Shown here piece after piece: positions 1-9,859 of a DNA stretch of 64,000 nucleotides. Positions within the stretch are counted from its first letter, which is position 1; every line of letters begins with the position of its first letter. Source of the DNA: Hyposmocoma kahamanoa (lineage: Eukaryota > Arthropoda > Insecta > Lepidoptera > Cosmopterigidae). The position numbers were made by a program, and so were the translations under genes. The notes below the pieces were generated by a model, which worked only from the letters and a program-made list of their open reading frames with translations, did not search any database and was not told the origin of the DNA. The stretch lies in the NCBI RefSeq assembly GCF_003589595.1, contig NW_020654289.1, positions 4,045,762 to 4,109,761 on the forward strand, in the 5' to 3' direction.

Positions 1-110
1 TGATCGATTGATCGATTGATCGATTGATCGATTGATCGATTGATCGACTGACCGATTAATCGATTGATCGATTGATCGATTGATCGATTGATCGGTTGAT
101 CGATTGACAG
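1..110. repeat. 8-bp tandem repeat array
   Basis: This is a tandem array of the unit GATTGATC with a few substituted units near the middle and right side. It runs off the left edge, so its full length is unknown. Each unit contains the palindrome GATC/ATCGAT. No gene is associated with it. Bases 111-264 to the right are unremarkable AT-rich sequence. Confidence 0.95.
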
Positions 111-265
111 ACGGGAGTTCGTTCCATAACTGTGCAACCTTAACAGTAAAAGGAGTCTTTAAAATATGGATAATGGATTCTATAGACCAGAGGAATTTAT
201 TTTTTAATAATTTTACTCTATTTTTTTTTTATTGAACACCGTATAATAAGATCATTGACATTTTG

Positions 266-482
266 ACGACCTCTGTGGTCGAGTGGCTTGAACACCGGTT
301 TTCATGGTGCCTTCTCTGAGGTTCCGGATTCGATCCCCGGCCAGGTCAATATAGAAAAGCCTTTCTATAATGTTTCGGATCTGGGTGTATAAGGTACCGT
401 CGTTGTTTCAGATTTTCATAACACAAGTGCTTTAGTTAGCATTTTGGGATAGGAGCGACGTATTTGATGTTGTCTAATATTA
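266..482 (+). mobile_element. tRNA-derived SINE, copy 1
   Basis: A tRNA-like head carries an A-box-like TGGTCGAGTGG at 276-286 and a B-box-like GGTTCCGGATTCGATCCC at 320-337, the two internal promoter elements of RNA polymerase III genes. It is followed by a non-tRNA body ending in a TGATGTTGTCTAAT tail near 480. The same 3' body and tail recur at 34374-34456, which shows that this is an interspersed family and not a tRNA gene. A 45-bp spacing between the boxes fits a tRNA-derived SINE. The exact ends are estimated. Confidence 0.75.
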
Positions 483-555
483 TTATAAGATTTTTTTGTT
501 GAACACTGTAATGTTGATTATTTTAAACGCGATATTATTATTGATATATGAAACG

Positions 556-612
556 CGTCTGTTGCATCAATGTGGCGACGGCTCTTACCAACTGAGCTAT
601 GGATCAAGCCAG
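556..612 (-). repeat. tRNA-like fragment (A box only)
   Basis: On the minus strand this reads as the 5' half of a tRNA, with TAGCTCAGTTGGTAAGAGC, an excellent A box and D arm. I see no B box or T arm within the next 60 bases, so it cannot be a working tRNA. It is best read as the head of a decayed SINE or a tRNA pseudogene. The stretch 482-720 around it holds nothing else I recognise. Confidence 0.5.
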
Positions 613-719
613 CAGATCTTACAGATTTCTCCATAAGCTTGCTGCGTAACTACTTTTGTATTGGGTTTAAATGATTAAGATCCAAAATATTTATTATGCG
701 ACGCTGAAAAGTTGTTGTT

Positions 720-1344
720 TGACGCAAGTGTTTGCATTGAAACCTGAGCTAGCGAAGGAAGGTAAGATTGAACCACGAGCGAATCGAGTGGTTCGAAAAT
801 AGATTCCTGAGTGATGCGAGTGTTTCAAGCAATGATATTATACTTGTTTATGCTCACTGGTTTTAAGGCACAAGACGCAAAACAACTTTTCACCTCACTA
901 TAGTGAGGAAAATGGCAGATGAAAAAAAAATAGTTGAACTATAAAACATTTTTTTTTATTAAAAGAAAAACTTTATCTTCGCATGCGTTCTGAATTTACA
1001 CCTCATCAAGTTTTATTCTTGCTTGTAATTTTATTTTGTGTGATTAAGTGATTATTGAAATTGTTTTAGTTCTTCAACGAATTAAACTAATTAATAAACG
1101 CAATTAGTTATCACTGTCAATTTAATGTCAACAATAATAAGAATAAAATATACCAACGGATTTATATTACATCAATATGTAAAGTACTTCAAATCGCGTA
1201 GTTGAACGTGTCATTATTATTTTTTGGTCATCGAAAGAAAAAGTTAAGTGCACCACAGCCCATCGTCAAGTTTGAATTTCAAAAACCTTTTCCACGCTAT
1301 CGTGCAAAAACGCCGTGAAAGAAAGCCTTTCCGAGCTGGTGAGT
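720..1344 (+). mobile_element. Foldback-type element, single-arm copy
   Basis: This segment matches one arm and the inner spacer of the complete foldback element at 6728-7640. Shared landmarks are TTTTCACCTCACTATAGTGA near 889, ACACCTCATCAAGTTTTATT near 1000, TATACCAACGGATTTATATT near 1150, and a 3' part containing CGAAAGAAAAAGTT. The partner arm is missing here. No coding sequence is present, so it would be a nonautonomous element. The boundary with the LINE piece that follows at about 1345 is approximate. Confidence 0.65.
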
Positions 1345-1945
1345 TGACAAAATCTATGTGCCATAGGCAAGGCAGAAAGCGAGGAATGTTACTACTGTGG
1401 GGAAGAAGACACACCGCAGCATGCTCTGTTCGAATGCAAGGCGTTTAAGAACGAAAAGTCGATGGCGCAAGGAAATGAAGGGCTCTCTAAAGAGAATTTC
1501 GTGACTAAAAAGCAGGGAGTATAGGGAAAGATGCGAAGGATACCTAAAACTAGTTATGAGTAAATGAGACAACAAGGACAAGGATGGCGTCTGAGACACG
1601 CGCCTTCGTGATGTAATGCATTCGCGGTTCCATGAAGAAATGCTAGGTGAAAGAAGGAGATTTTAGCCCATATGACACAGGGTAATAACATCTTCTCAGT
1701 GGAGTCGGGCATTCTGTATGACATGGACCCTATAGTATGCATATGGAAACCCTCCTCCCACGGAAAATAAGACCTATACAAACTCAGAAAGGTCTATAAG
1801 TGGTTACATTTCATGTATAATAACAAGTTCCGTAGTGAGTGCTGGAGTCTGTACTAGGTTGGGGACCTGTGTTACAGATCACCAGGCTCACTCCCTCTAG
1901 GTGTTTAGAGAACGTAAGATGATATCGTCATAAGAAAAAAAAAAT
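1345..1945 (+). mobile_element. R1-like non-LTR retrotransposon 3' end (5'-truncated)
   Basis: In the frame through 1366-1521 the sequence encodes a short C-terminal zinc-knuckle segment, ECYYCGEEDTPQHALFEC, with the Cys-Cys-His-Cys spacing found at the C terminus of R1-type LINE polyproteins after the reverse transcriptase. The frame stops soon after, and only 3' UTR-like sequence follows, ending near an A-run at 1935-1945. The endonuclease and RT domains are absent, as expected for an incomplete target-primed insertion. Assignment to R1 rests on this motif alone. Confidence 0.7.
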
Positions 1946-2006
1946 TATATTAGTAAATAAAGCGTAGCATATAACAAGAAAACAATGTGTGTTCGTGTAT
2001 ACTCGC

Positions 2007-2008
2007 TG

Positions 2009-2059
<51 letters not shown>

Positions 2060-2086
2060 ATGTGTGTGTGTGTGTATGTGTGTGTC
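2007..2086. repeat. Compound (TC)n(TG)n microsatellite
   Basis: A run of TC dinucleotides with one interruption passes directly into a TG run with two TATG interruptions. It lies in noncoding AT-rich sequence (1946-2420) that shows no other recognisable feature. Confidence 0.95.
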
Positions 2087-2420
2087 AATCATTTATACGT
2101 TAATACATTTTAAAGTTAACCGAAACTAAACCTGTAACTTAAACAGTATTTGGGATCCAATTTATTTAAAGCGTGGTGAAGCTTTTTGATTCCGTTGCAC
2201 ACGTCAAACTTTAACCGCAGACCGGGAAATAATTGTTTAAATTTACTGTGTGACTAACGTGGTTCAGAATAGACACTGTATGTTTACCTAAACGTCATGT
2301 ACATAATATACATAAAGTAGATAATAATTCGTAGCCAAAAAATCAGAACAAAAATATATTACATACACAAGAAAAATTGTAAACAAAATGCAATAATCCG
2401 GGATTTCAGTTTTTTTTACA

Positions 2421-2710
2421 ATACTAAGTGACGGGGTAAACACGTGCGCCTGATGATTAGCGATACGTCTGTCCATAACAGTTGCAGTGTCACTCAGACC
2501 TTTCAGTCACAAAAGTCTGAGGGGCACTGCCACTGCGCCCGACACCCTGAGATATAAGTTGATAAGTTCCATGAACCTGTAATTTCACCAGCACCCATTC
2601 AAAACCGGAACGGAACAATGCTCACATTTCTGCTTGGCGCCAGAAATAGGTAAAGTAGCCGTACTTCCCTGGACGAACTCTTTCACAAGGAGCTTTAATG
2701 CTACTAAAAA
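2421..2710 (+). repeat. Repeat A, copy 1 (near full length)
   Basis: This is a near-complete copy of the commonest interspersed repeat here, about 290-300 bp. It begins near AAGTGACGGG and ends near CTTTCACAAGGAGC...CTACTAAAAA. Its centre holds an inverted repeat, GCAGTGTCACTCAGA facing TCTGAGGGGCACTGC, with a 17-base loop. There are no long terminal inverted repeats and no ORF, and I see no clear target duplication. It is a nonautonomous element of unknown class. The mobility of the family is inferred from 16 dispersed copies in both orientations. Confidence 0.8.
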
Positions 2711-3202
2711 GGTATTACCACCTTTATGTGCATTTCTTGACGTTCAGGTAAATATACTTTGCCTAGTCCGGTCTTTAGTGATTTAAATTAACTTTGTTGT
2801 TAAATTGTATTCACCTTTGTTAATATGCATACTTAGTAGGAATAGGGCTCAATATAATAATAATTTTCAGGCAATAATCCCATTTTAAATTATACAATCT
2901 GATAACAATAATGATAGTAAACTAGAATAAAATATGAGTAAAATAAAAATAAAAATAAAATTAAATAAAGTAATAAGATATGACTCGCACGCGTCTTCAT
3001 CTAATCCATTTCCCGAATGCGTGGCGGTGGATGGAACGCCAGTACTTAAAAATTGAGATATATCGGTGGAAATAGCTCTCAGTATGCGGTTATCAGAACA
3101 ACACAATCTGTCCCTGAAGGAAGCAATACGAGCCCTGACAACAGCAAAGAAGTCATGTCATCCCTCCTCGGCGAACATGTTCGGTGCACTACAGTACTAC
3201 TC
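2711..3202. other. AT-rich stretch without recognised feature
   Basis: No gene, RNA or terminal repeat is seen. Short open frames here are typical of chance in AT-rich DNA. Confidence 0.6.
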
Positions 3203-3320
3203 TTTTCAACAAAAAATGAATCATGAAAATTGGTTCACAAATACCGGAGTTATCGCGTAACATACATACAAAAAAAAACAGTCGAATTGAGAACCTCCTC
3301 CTTTTTTAAGTCGGTTAAAA
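3203..3320 (+). repeat. Repeat B, copy 1 (3' part)
   Basis: This is the 3' portion of repeat B, recognised by CGGAGTTATCGCGTAACATA followed by an A-run, GTCGAATTGAGAACCTCCTC and AAGTCGGTTAAAA. The family is dispersed and noncoding; full copies reach about 480 bp. It is 5'-truncated here, which would fit a retrotransposed element, but the class is uncertain. Confidence 0.75.
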
Positions 3321-3348
3321 CGTGTCAGTGTCAGTAGTACAACAAAAA

Positions 3349-3830
3349 CATAGAGTAGGTATATAACCAGAAAAAGAGATAAAATGTCATTTAATTTGTT
3401 TGAAAACTATTCTGCCATGTCATTACTGACAACTGCGCTCCAATCGACAATGGGTGTCGTCAATTGTTTCAATTCAAATCGACCAGTTAATTTGAGCTTT
3501 GCTACAATGGACGAAAATTGCAAAGTTACATATTTAATATTTAATTACCGATGAAATTTGATTCCGTTTGTTTTGTGATTAGATGTTTTGCTGTTTTTCC
3601 CCACACCACCGAATGGAACAGCGCGCCAATATTAGAGATATTATCTTTATTACAATAAATACACAATATTTTTGGAATATACGGAGACGTACACACAGGT
3701 CAGTTGTTGGCAGTGTCTATATTTCAGTGCAACCGAGAGTTGATATTTATAAGTGATGTATCACTGATGAGTTACCAGAAATGTAAGGCCATTATTTCGT
3801 CTCTATTTCTAGTTGTATAGGCACTCGATG
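3349..3830. mobile_element. MITE F, copy 1 (482 bp)
   Basis: The terminal inverted repeats are of the CATCGAGTATATAACC type, decayed at the left end. It is flanked by an 8-bp duplication with one mismatch (AACAAAAA at 3341-3348 and ATCAAAAA at 3831-3838). There is no coding capacity. An 8-bp duplication suggests mobilisation by a hAT-type transposase; P and Merlin families are alternatives. Internal sequence is shared with the copies at 32843 and 47806. Confidence 0.8.
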
Positions 3831-3881
3831 ATCAAAAACATGAGTGTTTATTTTTGATAAAATCATTACGTTTTATAAAAA

Positions 3882-3921
3882 TTTGTTGTTGTTGTTGTTG
3901 TTGTTGTTATGATGATGATGT
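3882..3921. repeat. (TTG)n/(ATG)n microsatellite
   Basis: About nine TTG units are followed by four GAT units, in noncoding sequence. Confidence 0.95.
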
Positions 3922-4289
3922 TAATAACATCGCACCTATTGTAAAATACAACACGCAACTGCATAAAAGTGATGCTTGATCATTTTAAAAACGCAATTTA
4001 CATGAAAAAACACATGCACATTTTGCATTCCGTCTCTTTTCCATAACGCACGCAATGCTTATTGAAATAGTATAACAATTAAAAGTCTATATTACATTAC
4101 TACCTTACATTTTTTCCGTACTAATGTACTAATACGGTTCATTTTGCTTGGGTCGAGCGCCAGGGTCTCTGGCTTTATTTCAGAATTTATTTAAAAAAAA
4201 AAAACAATATCAAAGCCATTTTAAAAATACATATCGTGTACTATATGTGTTCTGTTTAGTTCAATTCGAAAGGGTTGTAACCCTAACTA

Positions 4290-4440
4290 GCCGTGAACAG
4301 GTTCACGGCAATGAAACGGGAAACTTCCGGTCCACAAAATTTATTAAAGAAGTAAAGTTTAAAGAAAGGGCTGTAACAATAAAAAGGTAAATGTAAAAAA
4401 AAACAGGTACAACAGTAAAAAAACACTCTCTACACTTTAT
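4290..4440 (+). repeat. Low-copy repeat, copy 1 of 2
   Basis: A stretch containing GGTCCACAAAATTTATTAAA, then GGGCTGTAACAA and ACACTCTCTA, is matched in order by 14985-15100 (GGTCCACAAGATTTATT, GGCTGTAACAAATAAAA, ACACTCCCTATA). It is diverged, noncoding and of unknown origin. The surrounding 3922-4590 is otherwise featureless AT-rich sequence. Confidence 0.45.
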
Positions 4441-4589
4441 TATTAAGGCACTTACCCCTAAATGGGCCGAGTAACTGAATTACAGACATAGGTACACGAA
4501 GGCTGTAGACTGTTATAAATTATTGTACATGATTTAGCTTACAAAATGATTATAAACGTAGTGAAGAACCAGAATTAGCGATTATTCGC

Positions 4590-5210
4590 GATGGAATTTG
4601 AAACAATGAAAGTGAAGGAAGATGGAACAATTCAAATTTAAAATTTAAATACAAGTAAAATAAAAAAAAATAGAATACAAACGGAGAGAGGCGATACAAA
4701 AAGGGGAGATGACGGTGTAAGGAGGTCACACCATCACAAATTGATATAAAAAAAATCATTGGCATGTATGAAGTAGATACCAATTAAATACAGCTGAATA
4801 GAATTGTAATGTAGCCGGGAGAGTAGTAGTAGCCTCCGTAACCTCCGCAGCCTCCATATATCTTGCTTAGTAAGTTTAAAGTTCAAAATTCAAAAGGGTA
4901 AAGCAATAATGCTAATAAATCCATTGTTATAAATATTATTCCCGTTTTATTAATATTTGTGATTTTTAAAATGTTTATCGCATAAGAGATTTTTGGTAAC
5001 TGGTAAACGGTTCAAAACATTAACTAGAGGAAATGTTAGCTGCCGCGATCGGGCAGGGAGCGACGATGGAACGAAACAAAATCAGAAAGGCGAAAGAAAG
5101 GAATTAAAAAACAATATTATACAAAATTAAAAAATACAAATAGCCAGGAACCGGAGAAAAGGCGATAAAACGGCAGGACGACGATGTAAGGAGGTCGCAT
5201 CGTCACACAG
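4590..5210 (+). repeat. Pair of diverged direct repeats
   Basis: Two segments, about 4590-4750 and 5045-5210, align loosely: each has a GATGGAAC block, an AT-rich middle, then GGCGATA and GTGTAAGGAGGTC or GATGTAAGGAGGTC followed by CATCACA or CGTCACA. They are separated by about 300 bp that includes a short GTAGTAGTAG-type tract at 4824-4860. No coding potential is evident. They could be two old copies of one element or a local tandem duplication. Confidence 0.4.
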
Positions 5211-5481
5211 CGGTTTTCCTGTAAAATTTCGAGGTAAGTTTGTATTTTTTTTCTATCGTGAATATTTTTAGGAATCGTGTTTTCACACCGTGGACTCATC
5301 AGTGTAGATCCTCAAATTGACTATATACTTGTTCCAAAGCAATTGGTTCAACGCTGTTATGCGGAATCAACCAAAGCCATTTAAGGTTGTATAGAATATC
5401 AAGAGATCTTCAAAATGTGCTCTGTAGTCTAAATACAACACTTTTAACTCGTTGTCTATAAATTTTACAAAACGTAAGATA

Positions 5482-6089
5482 GCCGCTCACGCGATACATG
5501 CAGCCGTAGACGCATACCACACCTAGAGGTGCCGGTGATGATTTTATACCGATTTATCGGATATCGAAGTTATAATAGGTAAAAGACTAATATTAATTGC
5601 TATTTCGGTAACTACTCTAGCAAACCATAAAGTTTTTAATACCTAGGTCTGTCATTTAAAAGAAATAAACAACTTCAAAAATACGTCACGACAATCGTGT
5701 GTGTTATTGTTTGGACTGGTGATTTCGGTGTTTATTTATTGAAAACATACCGTAAGTAGCATTTTTTAAGTTTACCCTGAATATAAATGTTTATAAACTA
5801 TACTTTAACGAGTAATTTCATGGTAAACGTTAGAAACACTCAAACGGAATATTATCATATTTACCCAAGTACACCAAAAATTACATTAGTGCTTTTTAAA
5901 TGCAGGATTTGCGGTGTATTACTGCATTTTATTTGAGATGTTTTTGTTGGTAGTACGGAGGTATTTATTTAGCAATGCAGAATAATAATTTTTATTTATA
6001 AAAACTTGTATTTTAACTGAATTCTTTTCTAATTTGCGAAACCAAATAGACGCCATTTTGCGGAAGGAGGAGCGCATCGCGTGAGCGGT
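5482..6089. mobile_element. MITE C, copy 1 (608 bp)
   Basis: It is bounded by inverted repeats CCGCTCACGCGAT and ATCGCGTGAGCGG, with TA immediately outside each end (5480-5481 and 6090-6091). A nearly identical copy occurs at 28453-29062. There is no ORF. The TA duplication and short inverted repeats are the signature of a Tc1/mariner-superfamily MITE. The source of its transposase is not visible in the window. Confidence 0.85.
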
Positions 6090-6091
6090 TA

Positions 6092-6727
6092 AGTCACTAT
6101 TTCGCCGGAGATGCGATGTAGTCCTACAAGGCTGTTAGTATTTTATATAACCCTAGAGGATTGTGCCTGATAGGGTGAGGCAAATCCACAATTGTGACAA
6201 AATTATGTACTTTTGTATCTAGTATCTAGTATGTTGTGCCATATTTACGAGTAAAGTTTAAATTACGTTCATATATCCTTTATCGTTAAGACAAATCAAA
6301 TTTGTTCTTATACGCACACATCTAAAACTTTAAATTAAATGCGTTTTAATTTAACAATCTCACAATGTTCAAACTTTCGTACATTAATTAACATTATACT
6401 TATTAACAACTTTAATCCATTATGTAATTTCGAAAGCCTTCCATCGTTATTGTAAATTACACTCAAAGTAACATATTCAACCTCAACAGAAAACTTTTGA
6501 CTTAAATTTTAAGTACCCTTTTCGGTGACACAATAAAGGAGTTAACCAAATTACCTAGGCTAAACCAAATTCTTAATAAAAGCCTCGTACGCTTCAAATA
6601 AGCTTTACACCACGCCCGATCTTAAGTACTATCAGGAAAGTTGCAGCTTTAGCAGTACCAAAACAGATTGTCTGCAAGCGTAGCTAGCGCCTCTTATTTT
6701 ATTGATCAATTATTTGTAAAAATCTTT
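6092..6727. other. AT-rich stretch without recognised feature
   Basis: I see no coding sequence, RNA gene or repeat that recurs in the window. Confidence 0.5.
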
Positions 6728-7640
6728 TCCCCCCACTAGCTCGGAAAGGCTTTCTTTCTCGTTAGAAATCTGCAAAAGCGTTTTTTGCACGATAGCATAG
6801 GAAAGGTTTTTGAAATTCGAACTTGACGATGGACTGTAGTGCGCTCAACTTTTTCGTTCGATGAAAAACAAAACACGTTCAACTACGCGATTTATCGTAC
6901 ATTATTTACGTAATATAAATCGGTTACTATATTTTATTCTTATTATTGTTGACATAAAATTGACAACGATAACTAATTTTGTATATTAAATTATTTTAAT
7001 TCGTCGAGGAAGAACTACTTCAACTGTTTTTCTTTCATCTACCATTTTCCTCGGTATAGTGAGGTGAAAAATTGTGTGAATCTTAACATCTTTCGATTGC
7101 TTATGTTTCAATACAAGTACTCGTGTCAAACAACCACTTTGCAGCCTTGCGTATCAATAGTTATTTGATATGCATGGTTGTATTGAAACCTCAACAAGCG
7201 AAGGAAGCTAAGCTTGAACTATGAGCGTGTGGTTTAAATATGGATTCCTAAGACAAACAACTTTGCTGCCTAACGAAACACACAACTTTTCACCTCACTA
7301 CAGCGAGGAAAATGGTAGATGAAAGAAAAACAGTTGAACTATAAAACATCAGTTTTTTTAAATAGAAGAAAAAGTTTATCTTCGGATCCGTTCTGAATTT
7401 ACACCTCATCAATTTTTATTCTTGCTTCTACTTTAATTTTATGTGATTAAGTAATTTTTTAAATTATTTTATGTAATTTAATAAACACAATTAGTTATTA
7501 TTGTCAATTTAATGTCAACATTAATAAGAATAAAATATACCAACGGATTTATATTACATAAATAAGTAATACAAGACAAATCGCGTAGTTGAACGTTCGA
7601 AAGAAAAAGTTGGTGCATCATAGTCCATCGTCGAGTTCGA
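6728..7640. mobile_element. Foldback element with long inverted arms
   Basis: Two arms of about 340-355 bp (about 6735-7072 and 7284-7640) are inverted relative to each other around a 210-bp spacer. Matching landmarks are TTCAACTACGCGATTT near 6880 against AAATCGCGTAGTTGAA near 7580, and CCTCGGTATAGTGAGGTGAA near 7050 against TTCACCTCACTACAGCGAGG near 7290. The arms are diverged by several percent and by indels. There is no ORF. This is a foldback-like nonautonomous DNA element. The copy at 720-1344 carries the spacer and one arm only. Confidence 0.75.
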
Positions 7641-7783
7641 ATCTGACACTATTTTTATTTTCTTCCTGGGTGCATTACGTATGAAGTTACCGTAAGAGAA
7701 TAGGGCGTAAGTACCCACTCTTTTATGGTCAAGTTAAGTTAAATGGACGCATTTACAAAACAAATTGATGTCCCTATGATTTT

Positions 7784-7895
7784 TGCGATTTAAGACTCTA
7801 AGTGGCACTACCACTGACACCAGCTATTACGGATAGACGTGTTGCTTACCACCAGGCGCAGGCAGGTTCTTCCTGTCACTTGATATTATAAAAAA
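7784..7895 (-). repeat. Repeat A, copy 2 (5' part)
   Basis: On the minus strand this matches the first third of repeat A, from the GTGACAGG-like start through the head and one arm of the central hairpin (AGTGGCACTACCACTG on the + strand). The rest is missing or decayed. Confidence 0.65.
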
Positions 7896-8650
7896 AGTAT
7901 GTCTTGTTGTCTAATATTTAACAAGTTAATATTTGATATTACTGAGTTTCGAAAAAGAACCCTTTAGTGGCTAAGCGTCAACTGTTTTGATAGTACGTTG
8001 ACGTGTAAAACTTTTGCCAATTACTAAGTAAGACTGTCGGTAAACTCGATTCTGTGACTTCGCAGATCGAACTCTCATTCCTCAGGGTAATTAGGCGAAG
8101 CTAAAATTTTCTTTAGGGAAACTTTTTCGTGAACAGGTGCCTTCTATGTGCTCAAGTTTTTACTTTTACTTACTGATTTTGTTTGCAAGCAAGTATATTA
8201 TTAACATAATCCACAGTGTATAACAAAACGATAGATTTGATGAAAATGAAATTATGTTTTCGAATCTAAATAGCGTACATTTTGTTTTTCTTTCAAATAA
8301 ATTGCATTCGCGTACTGCATTCGTTTCGTATTCGTTCCGAGTCCGAGACTACACAAATCTAGGAAACTCGGACCTGCTTCGGATGTCGCTTGTGCACAAG
8401 TCCATTTCGAATCCAAGAAAATACGAATATCGCATGTGCATCTAGAGATAAAATGATCCCTGTGACATTTCGCATCATGATTTCTGGAATTCGAAGACTC
8501 CTCACTCCGTCCGAATTGATCGCAATCAAACAAGTAACACCCGACCAAATTGAAAGACGCAAGATGCGAATGAATCTTCATACCTGACATTGTGTTGTGA
8601 TTTCGTCGAGTACTACTTATTTGACAGTAATTGTTTCAGGATCGTATTCC
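7896..8650. other. Noncoding stretch with overlapping chance frames
   Basis: Several overlapping frames of 60-112 codons are open on both strands at 8252-8590, but none resembles a protein I know and they contradict each other. The segment is rich in CGAAT/ATTCG words, which can create stop-free frames on both strands. I treat it as noncoding. Confidence 0.5.
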
Positions 8651-8744
8651 AGAACTCTACTCAATGCTCAAGTCAGGACTTGAGTATGATTTTCAGTGCT
8701 CATTACAATAATCAAGTCCTGACTTGAGTATTGAGTAGAGTTCT
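8651..8744. repeat. Near-perfect 33-bp inverted repeat
   Basis: The arms 8651-8683 and 8712-8744 are complementary at 32 of 33 positions, around a 28-base spacer. Each arm also contains the smaller palindrome-like CTCAAGTC/GACTTGAG. A direct repeat, TTCCAGAACTC, occurs at both ends. The transcript of this region would form a long hairpin. It may be a very small terminal-inverted-repeat element, but no other copy is seen in the window. Confidence 0.8.
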
Positions 8745-8875
8745 TCCAGAACTCAGACCGATGTCGGATGAAGAGTGGAAGTGGACTCCTACATACAAAT
8801 CGAACGTAGTGCGCAAAAGCTCATTGTCAATGACAATGACAGACAATGTCAAGTATGAAGCTTGCGTGTTATCAT

Positions 8876-9103
8876 CATTGACTTACAAATAAATGGACGA
8901 CGGGTCTAATACAAAAACCACGAAAAAAATGTCCCAAGTCAACCTATTCGAAATTTAAATTGTTATGTCATCGCAGTATCGCGCTGTCAGTAGAACAAAT
9001 GAAGACTAAAGCGGAGTGTCGCGCTCTGTATACGATTTTAGCGCCTTACAAGTGCGGACACTTTTTAGCGCGGACCCGACGTCCATATAATTGTAAGTCA
9101 ATG
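8876..9103. mobile_element. MITE D, copy 1 (228 bp)
   Basis: It has terminal inverted repeats CATTGACTTACAA...TTGTAAGTCAATG (about 31 bp, imperfect inside) and a perfect 8-bp target duplication, GTTATCAT, at 8868-8875 and 9104-9111. There is no ORF. The 8-bp duplication and CA-starting ends fit a nonautonomous hAT-superfamily element. The copy at 41534-41761 is identical apart from one base, so both moved recently. Confidence 0.92.
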
Positions 9104-9115
9104 GTTATCATGATA

Positions 9116-9222
9116 ATAGTTGCAGTGCTGTTCAGAACTTCAGATCGCAAAGATTTAAGGATCACTGCTCCTGTGCCCGTCACCCTGGGACATAAGTTAA
9201 CAAGTCCCATATGCTGACAAAT
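9116..9222 (+). repeat. Repeat A, copy 3 (internal fragment)
   Basis: The segment from TAGTTGCAGTG through ACAAGTCCCATATG matches the middle of repeat A, including both hairpin arms in decayed form. It starts immediately right of MITE D. Confidence 0.65.
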
Positions 9223-9328
9223 ATCGTATTAATTCGTATCGTAATAAGAAATCGTATTTGTTCGACGTGCCAAAGACCTTATACGTGGGGCGCACTATAA
9301 GATTCCGGAATGAATAAGAAAAAAATAT

Positions 9329-9800
9329 CGAGTTCTTAGGTTTTCGCGATTGTTACACATAGGAAATGAAACTATTTTTCCGGATTTAAATCGCGTATAT
9401 TTGTTTTTTCAAACAAAACCAACGTTTCGGGCCCTTTACAGGTCCCATGGTCACGGTTGACTGAGGTGGTACAGTCTTCAACCAGTTATGTCTAATATTG
9501 ATGCAAACCACCCTATTTTTCCACTATAGTTACAATAGTTATTAATTAAATACCTTATTTTTAATTTTACAAAGAAAACATTCCAATTTAGGCTATATTA
9601 AGTTTTACAAATTATTTTATTGAATGAATTTTTATTAAGTTTAATTTATATTAATTATTAATAGAAATTAGAATAAACTAAAACATATTAATTAGTACTG
9701 CAGTCTTATGTCTGTTTGGCATTTTTCATTAGAGGAAATACTGGATTTGTTTGAAAAAACAAATATTCGCGATTTAAATCCGGAAAATAGTTTCATTTCG
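9329..9800. mobile_element. Palindromic Penelope-type element T1 inside mariner
   Basis: Two inverted arms contain AAATCGCGTATATTTGTTTT, with CGGATTT outside and CAAACAAAACCAACGTTTCGG inside on the left arm only. They surround a 300-bp AT-rich middle that includes GTTGACTGAGGTGGTACAG. The insertion is bounded by a 14-15-bp near-perfect duplication (TAAGAAAAAAATAT at 9315-9328 and TAAGAAAAAAAATAC at 9801-9815). The arms end at different points. Long irregular duplications and truncated arms suggest target-primed insertion, as for Penelope-like elements, and not cut-and-paste. Confidence 0.7.
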
Positions 9801-9859
9801 TAAGAAAAAAAATACTATAAACTGTCAAAAATTAATTTATTGTTTCTCAAAATATTCTC

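Noticed and set aside
1..110. CRISPR array or centromeric satellite
   Set aside because: It is an 8-bp simple repeat without spacers; eukaryotic context, too short to call a satellite.
556..612. tRNA gene on the minus strand
   Set aside because: A strong A box is present but no B box, T arm or acceptor pairing follows within tRNA length.
8252..8590. 112-codon minus-strand ORF and three overlapping frames
   Set aside because: Frames overlap on both strands, have no recognisable motif and reflect a low stop-codon word composition.
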